DNA of 42,808 bases from an uncultured Chloroflexales bacterium (GTDB taxonomy: Bacteria; Chloroflexota; Chloroflexia; Chloroflexales; Chloroflexaceae). Position numbers and translations under genes: made by a program. This document shows, in pieces, positions 33,401 to 39,850 of the stretch (the first letter of the stretch is position 1; each line of letters begins with the position of its first letter). Where the stretch lies: the NCBI GenBank assembly GCA_937925925.1, contig CALANA010000049.1, positions 1-42,808 of the forward strand. Direction: 5' to 3'. The notes beneath the pieces are model-generated. The model was not told the DNA's origin. It did not search any database and was given only the letters and a program-made list of their open reading frames with translations.

Positions 33401-33559
33401 ATGTTCAATGGGAATATCGTTACTTCGATCACGCCCGATGGTAAAAGTGGGACGGTCAAGGATAACGGTTCGTGGAGGTTGTTGTTCGAGATGAATAACA
33501 ATCTGTGCTGGTTGCTGGACTGGTTTGTGTGCGTTACCTGGAGACACAGTTGGTTGCAT
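30500..33559 (-). CDS. ABC-2 type exporter fused to three FHA domains
   Basis: The protein has 1019 residues. Three FHA phosphothreonine-binding domains lie at about 30-110, 180-260 and 285-365, with IGRDRSND...SRRH...DLGSSNG, IGRGTDNDI...SRHH...LGSTNGTF and IGRNPASEI...QHARL...LGSTNGTF. A White/ABCG-type ATPase follows (about 375-610): Walker A GGSGAGKST (412-420), signature LSGGQRKR (517-524), Walker B FFLDEPT (538-544), His574. The C-terminal 320 residues hold about six membrane spans of an ABC2 permease. One polypeptide thus contains regulator, motor and pore; it should act as a homodimer. Two Ser/Thr kinase genes downstream on the same strand are the natural source of the phosphorylated ligands. 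The exported substrate is unknown. Confidence 0.94.
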   Translation of the reverse strand: MQPTVSPGNAHKPVQQPAQIVIHLEQQPPRTVILDRPTFTIGRDRSNDIPIEHASVSRRHARLEQHGDVWHYLDLGSSNGSFFNGQNVTKHVLGDGDQIYFGDPATGIRVYLSYQAPRVPAGQSPNVEATMISQGNLAVEETAIPRGTPGAPPASPPSPPSPQAPSAHVTIQSPGQSPYDVTLDRQVFTIGRGTDNDIVLPQPASRHHGRLERHGIRWRYRDLGSTNGTFVNEQRVNEAELDDGDLLRVGDPQGNWVRLTFHDPAAARASRPAGQDRTIVIGAAQPGGAVTSLSIGRNPASEIPLQAPNVSWQHARLDQTPQGALLVDLGSTNGTFVNGQRISAPYLLHKDDVIQIGPFRLLFDGLALQQYDQRRGMRIDVRNMTLQVSSGRKLLNDVSLTIAPREFVALVGGSGAGKSTLMKAISGFNRATDGNPSPVQVNGDDYYKNFDSYRAVLGYVPQDDILHKPLPVDRALHYTANLRLPADTDKAEIDERISRSLEVVEMGKHIQTVVESLSGGQRKRVSIASEMLADPSLFFLDEPTSGLDPGLEKKMMYTLRRLADSGRTVLLVTHATDNITQCDHVVFMEMGNMVYFGPPREALDFFGVTSGSFADIYTHLKAEPGDELYQQLVQSTLRNEYYEWQAAHPGHNQPPPLVDLWKAHYHRSEQYRRYVLERQQSQHAMPMLKQSQAVDAPATRSPRMSPWRQFRILTRRYLDLMLRDRRNLTILLVQSPLIALLVWMMAASDALVGSLQADVIQRISAQNLLFVFAVVGIWFGVINSASELTKERDIYRRERLSNLSIVPYIMSKVVVLSTLMFIQNASLLLIVWMFGAGVEFPGGDGLLLPIWLEIFITMMLASLGGMSMGLVISAATKNVSQAISLVPLILIPQILFTGIIFKIEEGVINIISRLMVSRWALDAFGTSAALSSLCQLPNVLEGEVVKTQCEINESLRGDPVTFGSALLRTYIDDPQGFPFPGAFTHTAEHLLTAWGVLLAFLVVGLGITAFLLKQQDRQV

Positions 33560-33588
33560 ACATTTGGTTCCCTATTGTGATCTGAATC

Positions 33589-33622
33589 TGTGCCCTGCCT
33601 GATCATTGTCAGGCAGGGCACA
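33589..33622 (-). promoter_or_regulatory. Strong GC-rich hairpin 30 bases before the FHA-ABC gene
   Basis: TGTGCCCTGCCTGA (33589-33602) and TCAGGCAGGGCACA (33609-33622) form a perfect 14-bp stem with a 6-base loop. On the minus strand it falls between the lipoprotein stop and the exporter start. It lacks a T-tract, so attenuation or mRNA processing is as likely as termination. Confidence 0.6.
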
Positions 33623-33765
33623 GGAACGATGGTTAGTGTACGTGTTCCCTCTGTTCCTGGGAACGCAGGCAGCTTGCCCGCGAAGGCGCGACGCGAGCGG
33701 GACGATGCGGACGAGTTGTCTGTGCGCCTGGCGTACAAATTCTCCCACCTGTGAACAGTTACAGA

Positions 33766-34950
33766 TTAGCTCGTCTGCAATTGTTCAGCGACCTTGATAA
33801 TCTCGTCTTCACCAAATCCATTACCGCGAATAACATACAAAAAGTCACCCTGACGCATCGAGAGCGAAGCCTGTCCTTCACCGATAACGAGAACCAGCGC
33901 TTCGACACCATTGATTTCAACCTTCGAGGAAGAAGCGCCGGGTGGCGGTGCCATCGGCAACTGGGCCAGCCCACTGGTCAATTGTAAGCTATCGATATAC
34001 ACCGTACCACTGTCGTTGCCTTCCCCATAGACCTGCATGATACTAAACCCGGCCGGTGTTTCCTGCACGGAGACCGTTGTGGGAGTTGTGGGCACATCCG
34101 CCGGCAGATAGCCAGGGGTCGGCGCAGTAAAGCCAGCCTTTTCACTGGCCTCATCCAGGTCTGCCACTGTGACCGGAGGGCCAAGCTCGATCACCTCGGC
34201 CCCAGCGGGCGGATCGTAGCGGAAACGCTCGGCATCAACCCCCTCGTTGACTCGCATCTTACGCACAGTCATCGTCTGCTCGCCTGCATCGGTGACAAGG
34301 ATCATCTTGACGGGCAAGCTGGTTGCGGTATCGATCCAGATCGTCGTCTTATCATTACCGGTCAACGGGCCACTGGTTGCATCGGGAGCGGCAGTGGCTT
34401 CGACCTTGATTGTATCGAAGTCCCCCAGTCGTTCTTTGCCTGCCACGGTTTGATTCACGGTTGGCAAGGTCAAGGTTTGCAGCGTCTGGTTCATTGTCGT
34501 GATGAACAACATTGGCAAGCGATACAACTGGGCGGCTGCCCCCGGTGTGCCGCGTTCTACAGTATACACGACCTGTTCGGTCGGGTTATAGAAGAGACTG
34601 GTCGGCGCAAAAATAGCGATGGTGCCGGTGGGCAAACCCTCAATAGTCGAGTCGGTTACCTCTCCCCGAAACTGGGGCGGCTCACCCGTCATTGATTGCA
34701 TCGTCAATGCACCTTGCATCCAGACATTCATGCTCATCTGACCCGTAGTAGGCGTCGTAAAGCTCATGTCCAACGATCCTTCATAGCTCTTGAGGCCTTG
34801 AAAGGCCTGAATTGCATTTTCGGCAATCTGTTGGGCCGATAGATTTACCGCATTTGTGTTCGTAGTGGATGTATTGTTATTGTTCCCACACGCCACAAGC
34901 GCGATGGTCATGTAGAAACATAAAGCGATGGACAACATTTGTCGTATCAT
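33766..34950 (-). CDS. LolA-like lipoprotein with C-terminal DUF4367-like domain
   Basis: This 394-residue protein starts with a lipoprotein signal, lipobox Leu-Val-Ala-Cys21 followed by an Asn/Thr-rich linker. The region about 45-240 resembles the LolA/LppX outer-envelope lipid-carrier fold (AFQGLKSYEGSLDMSF, later FRYDPPAGAEVIELG). The last 120 residues resemble DUF4367 (GYLPADVP, VEINGVEALVLV, YVIRGNGFGEDEIIKVAEQL). Probable role: binding a lipid or hydrophobic molecule, or sensing, at the outer face of the membrane. Start choice: ATG 34950 with AAGGAG 11 bases upstream; longer open frame is repeat DNA. It precedes the FHA-ABC exporter gene on the same strand by 206 bp, so a joint role in export is possible. 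Confidence 0.83.
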   Translation of the reverse strand: MIRQMLSIALCFYMTIALVACGNNNNTSTTNTNAVNLSAQQIAENAIQAFQGLKSYEGSLDMSFTTPTTGQMSMNVWMQGALTMQSMTGEPPQFRGEVTDSTIEGLPTGTIAIFAPTSLFYNPTEQVVYTVERGTPGAAAQLYRLPMLFITTMNQTLQTLTLPTVNQTVAGKERLGDFDTIKVEATAAPDATSGPLTGNDKTTIWIDTATSLPVKMILVTDAGEQTMTVRKMRVNEGVDAERFRYDPPAGAEVIELGPPVTVADLDEASEKAGFTAPTPGYLPADVPTTPTTVSVQETPAGFSIMQVYGEGNDSGTVYIDSLQLTSGLAQLPMAPPPGASSSKVEINGVEALVLVIGEGQASLSMRQGDFLYVIRGNGFGEDEIIKVAEQLQTS

Positions 34951-35294
34951 GATCGTACATGCTCCTTGTTCTCTCGTCAAATGCAATCGGTTGTGTACCT
35001 GTTCCCATCTGGGGTAAGCGCTGTCGTCAGCGTTCATGGTGCGCCTGGGAGCGCAGGCGTGCATCGCCATCACGCACGTGCGGGCAAGATGCCCGCGCTC
35101 CCAGGATGTACGTGCGGGCAAGATGCCCGCGCTCCCAGGATGAAGCGGGGGGGTAGGAACATCCTTTGTGGGTGCCCGTTGAGTTGCTCCAGATTTCTAT
35201 CTCTGGTATCCCCTGAAAAGGAACCGGTCAGAGGGTACTCCCAACAACCCCGATCCAGGAATTGGCGTATCCTATCTGCTTCCTGGAAGTCTGA
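34951..35294. other. Intergenic region with GC-rich repeats
   Basis: The gap between the lipoprotein start and the small secreted protein stop holds the 34-bp tandem repeat (35076-35142) and related GGGAGCGC palindromes from about 35045. No coding region is seen. Confidence 0.6.
35076..35142. repeat. Two-copy tandem repeat of a GGGCAAGATGCCC palindrome
   Basis: A 33-base unit containing CGGGCAAGATGCCCG and GCTCCCAGGATG occurs at 35076-35108 and 35110-35142, period 34, with no mismatch seen. It has the look of a small interspersed palindromic repeat. Confidence 0.8.
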
Positions 35295-35654
35295 TCACCA
35301 ATAATAACAATACCAACAGTATTCCTCATAGTAGCAAAAGTAGTAATCACACCAGTAGTACCATTGACAACAAATTTCTTGTGCAGATGAGGAATGCGAC
35401 ACATGGTCAACCACGTGGGTTTTTTCCATCACACCAACCGGTTGTGCGGCTGTCAGGTCAACCGAAGGCATACGATACGAGGACAAACAGATATTCTCCG
35501 CTTGAGAAATATGTCGACCAGCTTCGCTCGTACTGGCTGACATATGCGTTGTGGACTGGGCCATAGCAGGCGATAGACTGCTTACTGCAATCATCAATAA
35601 GGTGAGTAAACCAACCTTCCATTTGATGGATCCGGGCCTGTAGAACCTTTTCAT
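35295..35654 (-). CDS. Small secreted protein with Cys/Tyr/Trp-rich C-terminus
   Basis: The protein has 119 residues and no family was recognised. Residues 1-32 are a good signal peptide (MKRFYRPGSIKWK, hydrophobic GLLTLLMIAVSSL, cleavage after AMA). The middle is polar and unremarkable, with Cys56. The final 25 residues (95-119) consist of six cysteines (95, 96, 102, 107, 113, 116), ten Tyr, four Trp, one Phe and only four other residues (Gln, Asp and two Glu). The pattern is CC-x5-C-x4-C-x5-C-x2-C with aromatic spacers. AGGA lies six bases before the ATG. Possible roles are a disulfide-linked wall or sheath component, a metal or redox-active peptide, or a modified peptide precursor; no modification enzyme is adjacent. 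The signal and ribosome binding site argue for a real gene. Confidence 0.72.
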   Translation of the reverse strand: MKRFYRPGSIKWKVGLLTLLMIAVSSLSPAMAQSTTHMSASTSEAGRHISQAENICLSSYRMPSVDLTAAQPVGVMEKTHVVDHVSHSSSAQEICCQWYYWCDYYFCYYEEYCWYCYYW

Positions 35655-35835
35655 CGAAGATCCTTTCTTCTCTTCCAATCCTACAACGAGACTTCATCTC
35701 GGCGAGGAGGCGGTGACTGCAGTCCCTCATAATCTCTTTCCAGGTAAAGTCTCATTGTAATACTAAACCAGTTACCATCCATAATGATCCAGTCATATTC
35801 TTCTTACTATATGCTCATCAGCAGAAGAATATAAT

Positions 35836-35950
35836 GTAACCGTTCAGGTGGGGTGGTTGGGCGGGGTCATACCCCGCCCGGAGGTTCGCGGGGTTGCGGG
35901 GGCCTGCAGTCCCCGCAACCCCGCTGGCGAAAGTCCCCCTGAACGGTTAC
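35836..35950 (+). mobile_element. MITE-like element, copy 2 (115 bp)
   Basis: It has the same 13-bp terminal inverted repeats (GTAACCGTTCAGG / CCTGAACGGTTAC). The flanking 9-bp direct repeat GAATATAAT is perfect at 35827-35835 and 35951-35959. The interior has hairpin I (GGGCGGGG/CCCCGCCC) and hairpin II (GCGGGGTTGCGGGG/CCCCGCAACCCCGC). The GC-rich element sits in strongly AT-rich surroundings, which makes the borders obvious. It contains no reading frame. Confidence 0.92.
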
Positions 35951-36036
35951 GAATATAATTGGCCTGATTATACTAGGTACAAAAGAAAAAGTCTAGTATA
36001 AAAATCATAAAAACATGTTTTATTTAAAACGACGAT

Positions 36037-36080
36037 GATAGTAAAGAAACAGACTATAAAATTGTTGTTTCTTTACTATC
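36037..36080 (-). terminator. Stem-loop downstream of the Wzt-like gene
   Basis: GATAGTAAAGAAACA (36037-36051) and TGTTTCTTTACTATC (36066-36080) form a perfect 15-bp stem with a 14-base loop, 9 bases after the stop of the minus-strand ABC gene. The stem is AT-rich and only a short TTTT follows on the minus strand, so termination is likely but not classical. Confidence 0.6.
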
Positions 36081-36089
36081 CTGATGAAG

Positions 36090-37355
36090 CTAATATATGA
36101 CGATGCGATCGGGTTGGACGGTTTCCACTTCCCACTGATGGGGTGCATGCAGAATGCCTTTTCCGGTACCACTAGCATGCACGGTTAGGGGATAGACATG
36201 CCAGTGATAATCGTAGCTATATTGCCAGTTCTGTTCGTGGATGCCAACATCTACATAGTACAATCCACCGACCAGATCGAGCCGATCAATGTGCAGAATG
36301 GCACTCTTCTGTCCAGCCAGCATGGTGGTTTCGATACCAGACACTGCCGTGTGGGTATCGTAGCAAACCAGGCCATCCTCACGGCTGATACTGACGCTGA
36401 GAATAGGTGCAGGAATGGGTTGCGATGATGCATAATCGATCAGTACCCGTAGTGTATCACCACTCTCCATGTCTGCGAGAGGCAGACCATGGGCGTCCAG
36501 TAAGCGTACCTCGGTAATTTCGGCTTCCATCGAGCCGAACCGATTGGTATTCAGTTCCAATTCTGCTCCCGAAGCCAGTTGTCGATTGGGCCGCAAACGC
36601 GGCGTGCGCCGCCGCGTCTCGGCGGTCATTTCGGCCACATACTGGCCCACCACCACATCGGCGGCACCATGGGCCACCAGTTGCCCGGAACGCAACCATA
36701 ACACCTCATCGCACAACTCCCGAATGAGGGCCGGTTCGTGTGACACCAGCACAATGGTGCAACCCTCGGCTTTGAACTGGGCAATGCGCTGCAAGCACTT
36801 GCGCTGGAAGGCAATATCACCTACCGCCAGCACTTCATCAATGATCAGGATCTGGGGATCAGTATGGGCGGCAACGGCAAAGGCCAGCCGCATTTGCATC
36901 CCCGAACTATAGGTGCGGAAGGGATTGTCGATAAAATCCTCCAGTTCGGCAAAGCTGACCATGGCCTCGAAACGCTCGCTGATCTCAGCGCGAGTCAAAC
37001 CGGCGATAACGCCGGCGATATACACATTCTCGCGCCCGGTTAACTCGGGATGAAAGCCCGCCCCCAGATCAAGCAGGGCGCTGATCCGTCCTTCGGTTCT
37101 CACGCTGCCCCGGTCAGGCTTGCCTACCCCACCGATCATGCGTAGCAGGGTTGACTTACCGGCCCCGTTCTGGCCGATAATGCCCACCGTGCGTCCAGCG
37201 GTGATGCGAAAGCTCAGGTCGCGCAGACCCCAGAAATATTCGGCCCGCAAGCCGCGCAAGCCCTTCAGTGCCAGTTCCTTCAGCGTGGTAGGCTGGTTGG
37301 CGTTGCGACGGCGAAAACGCTTGCTCAGGTTGTCAACGGTAATAACAGCGTCCAT
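36090..37355 (-). CDS. Polysaccharide ABC exporter ATPase with C-terminal substrate-recognition domain (Wzt-like)
   Basis: The protein has 421 residues. The ATPase domain (about 1-245) is of the polysaccharide/teichoic-acid export type: Walker A GQNGAGKST (61-69), LLDLGAGFHPELTGREN typical of the Wzt/TagH branch, signature YSSGMQMRL (149-157), Walker B ILIIDEVLAVGD (169-180) and the H-loop VSHE. Residues about 250-421 form a beta-sandwich like the Wzt carbohydrate-binding C-domain, which in O9a-type systems recognises the modified chain end before export. The ATG directly abuts the stop of the permease gene (0 bp), so the two are co-translated. The methyltransferase upstream could provide the chain-end cap this domain recognises. 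Confidence 0.93.
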   Translation of the reverse strand: MDAVITVDNLSKRFRRRNANQPTTLKELALKGLRGLRAEYFWGLRDLSFRITAGRTVGIIGQNGAGKSTLLRMIGGVGKPDRGSVRTEGRISALLDLGAGFHPELTGRENVYIAGVIAGLTRAEISERFEAMVSFAELEDFIDNPFRTYSSGMQMRLAFAVAAHTDPQILIIDEVLAVGDIAFQRKCLQRIAQFKAEGCTIVLVSHEPALIRELCDEVLWLRSGQLVAHGAADVVVGQYVAEMTAETRRRTPRLRPNRQLASGAELELNTNRFGSMEAEITEVRLLDAHGLPLADMESGDTLRVLIDYASSQPIPAPILSVSISREDGLVCYDTHTAVSGIETTMLAGQKSAILHIDRLDLVGGLYYVDVGIHEQNWQYSYDYHWHVYPLTVHASGTGKGILHAPHQWEVETVQPDRIVIY

Positions 37356-38147
37356 TTACAACTCCTCCGCAAAATGATCATTGGCGCGGGTAAAAATGTT
37401 GTAGCCGATGCCGAACAGCACCACCGTGGCACCGCTGATCAGCGCCAGTGGTACCGGGTCAGGCCACTGGCCCATAATCAACAGCGTGCGATAGGCATCC
37501 AGCAGATGTGCCAGCGGATTGAGTTGATAGATCATCTGGTATTCCTCTGGCACGGCATTGGCACGGTAAAACACCGGTGTTAGATAAAACAGCAGGATCA
37601 AGGCGATACCCAGAATGTGTTGCACATCCCGAAACGTTACATGCAGCGCGGCCACAATATAAACCAGGCTCAGGGTGAACAGGAACTGAATGACCAGAAT
37701 AAGTGGCAGCACCAGAAAAGCCGGCGTAATCCGGCCACCATCCAGCAGCAGAAAGACGAGCAACACCGGGAGTGCCAGCACATAGTGAATAAGATTGGTG
37801 GTCACAGTGACGGCGGGCAACACGGCGGCTGGAAAGCCGGGCCGCCGAATCAAGTCACGATTATCCACAATCACGGTTGTGCCCATGAGCAATGAGGTTT
37901 GAAACCATGTCCAGGCCAGAACGCCGCTGAAGACGAAGGTGGTGTAGTTGGGAATATTCAGCGGCACGACTTTATTGAACAGAAAGGTGAAGATAAGCAA
38001 CTGGGTGAGCGGGCTAATAAGCGACCAGATAATGCCTAACACGGAACGTTTATAGCGCAGTTTCAAGTCGCGTCCCACCAGTTCGTGGAGCAAATCTCGC
38101 AAATAGATCAGCGTACGATTATTCCATATTCTGATAGATGTTGTCAT
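37356..38147 (-). CDS. ABC-2 polysaccharide export permease (Wzm-like)
   Basis: This 263-residue protein has about six hydrophobic segments, typical of the Wzm/TagG family. The N-terminal cytoplasmic stretch LLHELVGRDLKLRYKRSVLGIIWSL is the characteristic interface helix. The segment VQHILGIALILLFYLTPVFYRA and the ending NPLAHLLDAYRTLLI...GYNIFTRAND also match. It forms the membrane channel for the adjacent ATPase and moves a completed glycan on its lipid carrier across the cytoplasmic membrane. It is translated just before the ATPase gene. The ribosome binding site is weak (AAAGGCTGG). Confidence 0.93.
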   Translation of the reverse strand: MTTSIRIWNNRTLIYLRDLLHELVGRDLKLRYKRSVLGIIWSLISPLTQLLIFTFLFNKVVPLNIPNYTTFVFSGVLAWTWFQTSLLMGTTVIVDNRDLIRRPGFPAAVLPAVTVTTNLIHYVLALPVLLVFLLLDGGRITPAFLVLPLILVIQFLFTLSLVYIVAALHVTFRDVQHILGIALILLFYLTPVFYRANAVPEEYQMIYQLNPLAHLLDAYRTLLIMGQWPDPVPLALISGATVVLFGIGYNIFTRANDHFAEEL

Positions 38148-38221
38148 TCTAACCAGCCTTTATAGTAATCCTACAGAAGTCGTGAAGCATCGGAGTCCCG
38201 GCTTGAGCCGGGTTGGAACGT

Positions 38222-38347
38222 GCGCTCTGGCTGAAGCGGGGACTCGGGGTTAGAGCGTATCCCGGTTGAAGCCGTCCGGGTCAAAGCGCGCTCCGGCTGA
38301 AGCGGGGACTCCGGGTTAGAGCGTATCCCGGCTGAAGCCGTCCGGGT
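38222..38347. repeat. Two-copy 66-bp tandem repeat of 'GGCTGAAGC' palindromes
   Basis: A 60-base unit (38222-38281 and 38288-38347), starting GCGCTCYGGCTGAAGCGGGG and ending AAGCCGTCCGGGT, repeats with period 66 and three mismatches. A related fragment with CCCGGCTTGAGCCGGG precedes it at about 38195. It fills the gap between the methyltransferase stop and the permease start. Self-complementary GGCTTGAGCC/GGCTGAAGCC cores suggest a mobile palindromic repeat. Confidence 0.82.
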
Positions 38348-38368
38348 ACAGCGAAACGCTCTCCTGTA

Positions 38369-39190
38369 TCAGGCTGGTTGCGCAATCCCGGCCATGCTAA
38401 TCGACTCGGCCATACGGCGCGCTTCGTTGGCATCAGGCAACCGATGTTCAAATGGCGTATCGACGGGCGTGCAAATACACGTCTGGACAAAGGCCTCGGT
38501 TGCCCGGTGATCAACCCGAAAGCCGGCCGTCTCCAGGAGCGCGGTCAGGCAACTGGGGGTCAGGCCCCAGAACCAGTTGCCATACCCTTGATCTGGCTCA
38601 AACCTGGTGGTAATGCCCACCTGTTGCTTGAGACCAAGGCTCTGGAGATTCCACAACTGCCGATCCCGGTCACTGAGCAGCGGAAAATAGACAGCCGCAT
38701 TTGGGAGTCCAGAGATTTCCGGTATTGTCGATGTGCGTAGAATCAGCGTCTGGCGACAGATCTGGCGCAATGCGACCAGCAAGTCGAAGGGACTGGGATG
38801 ATGATACAACACACCCGCACAGAAGACAACATCGGTCGGGCCGATACGCTCCTGGATAGCGGGCTGACCGGCGTCGCCCAGGATAAACTCGACCGATGAG
38901 CCAGTAGCCTGTTTTCGTGCTTCAAATTCAGGAGTAGGGCCAAACACGTCAACGCCTTTGACCGTGGTGGCCCCGGCCTGTTCGGCTACAAAAGCATATT
39001 CACCATTCACGCCCCACATACAGCCAATATCGACAAAACTGTGTCCCGGGGCATACATGCGAATATATTCTGGTAAGCGCTTATAGTCACCAACGGTTAC
39101 GCCACGCCAGTTGTTCCAGTAACGCCAGAGCAGGTTAACCCACCGTATCTTCAACAAACGAACTTTCCAGGTATAAGGTAGGCATGTCAT
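38369..39190 (-). CDS. SAM-dependent class I methyltransferase
   Basis: The protein has 273 residues. SAM-binding motif I appears as FVDIGCMWGVNGEY (about 52-65), followed by the acidic end of strand 2 in VKGVDVFG (Asp81), ILGDAGQP and VVFCAGVLYHHPSPFDLLVAL, the motif IV region common in Methyltransf_23-like enzymes. The substrate is not determined by sequence. Its position next to the exporter and a double glycosyltransferase suggests methylation of a sugar or of a glycan chain end. Start choice: ATG 39190 with AGGAG seven bases upstream; the longer open frame to 39283 enters repeat DNA. Confidence 0.86.
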   Translation of the reverse strand: MTCLPYTWKVRLLKIRWVNLLWRYWNNWRGVTVGDYKRLPEYIRMYAPGHSFVDIGCMWGVNGEYAFVAEQAGATTVKGVDVFGPTPEFEARKQATGSSVEFILGDAGQPAIQERIGPTDVVFCAGVLYHHPSPFDLLVALRQICRQTLILRTSTIPEISGLPNAAVYFPLLSDRDRQLWNLQSLGLKQQVGITTRFEPDQGYGNWFWGLTPSCLTALLETAGFRVDHRATEAFVQTCICTPVDTPFEHRLPDANEARRMAESISMAGIAQPA

Positions 39191-39218
39191 GATTTTGCTC
39201 CTGATAGTATAGCAATCC

Positions 39219-39530
39219 TTAATGATAGGACGTACATGTTTTCGTGTGCCCAGACGTTGAAGCGTCAGGCTACAGCGGTGCACAGGCCGTCTGCACGGCC
39301 TGCGCTGCAGCCCGCGCAGGCGGGCTTCGTTCCTGCGTAGCCCGTTCGTTCACCTGGGCGATCCTTACGCGGTGCATCATTTGCCGACCGTTTTCGCCTG
39401 CGGCAGGATAGTAGAGGCAGTGCCTTGTGCCTGCCCTTGCTCTGCCGCAGGCCAAAAAGCTTGTCCTGAGCGTAGTCGAAGGAACGTTTTGTTTGAGCGA
39501 CTGCGTAAGTCCTGTTAATGATAGAACGTA
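39219..39530. mobile_element. Possible insertion remnant flanked by a 16-bp direct repeat
   Basis: TTAATGATAGRACGTA occurs at 39219-39234 and 39515-39530 with one mismatch. The enclosed 280 bp end in ACTGCGTAAGTCCTG (39500-39514), the same end sequence seen at 21740-21754 in reverse. No transposase frame is present, and the left end is only weakly similar to the right end, so the element is partial or decayed. Confidence 0.45.
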
Positions 39531-39689
39531 TGCGGTCGCTCGTCGCTCAGGTCTTTTGCGCCTTCGGTATGGTTCCAGATGCCACATTTTGATGTGACAC
39601 ATGGAGGAACGACTTCCGTTGTTCGACCGCTTTACCAACGACGAACGTCGTTACGACGTGCTACCCAATGGTAAAGTATCGACGAACCT

Positions 39690-39804
39690 GTAACCGTTCA
39701 GGTGGGGTGGTCAGGAGGGGCGTTGCCCTCCTGGAGTCTCAAGGTTTTGCGGGGGCCGCAGGCCCCCGCGCCCCCGCCGGCGCAGGTACCACCTGAACGG
39801 TTAC
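39690..39804 (+). mobile_element. MITE-like element, copy 3 (115 bp)
   Basis: Terminal inverted repeats are GTAACCGTTCAGGTGG and CCACCTGAACGGTTAC. The flanking direct repeat GACGAACCT is perfect at 39681-39689 and 39805-39813. Internal hairpins are CAGGAGGGGC/GCCCTCCTG and GCGGGGGCC/GGCCCCCGC, in the same order as copy 2. The length equals copy 2, while hairpin arm sequences differ. Confidence 0.92.
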
Positions 39805-39850
39805 GACGAACCTTGTCTTATGATTTGATTGTCAACAACCTGTGACCGAG

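Larger units (their letters stand above)
35655..36089. other. AT-rich intergenic region with MITE copy 2
   Basis: The 435-bp gap contains the upstream region of the small secreted protein (TACAAT on the minus strand near 35757 could be its -10), the MITE (35836-35950), and AT-rich DNA ending in the 36037-36080 hairpin. No gene is seen. Confidence 0.65.
39191..39850. other. Repeat-filled 660-bp gap
   Basis: It contains a possible insertion remnant (39219-39530), a segment of unknown origin (39531-39680) and MITE copy 3 (39690-39804). The widely dispersed word CTTGTCCTGAGCGTAGTCGA lies near 39460. No gene is supported. Confidence 0.6.

Noticed and set aside
33747..33766. CCCACCTGTGAACAGTTAC resembles a MITE right end
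   Set aside because: Two inserted bases and a mismatch, no matching left end within 150 bp and no flanking duplication. It also overlaps a stop codon, so chance similarity is likely.
35076..38347. Tandem repeats considered as CRISPR arrays
   Set aside because: Only two copies each, adjacent copies without unique spacers of 30-40 bp, and no cas genes in the window.
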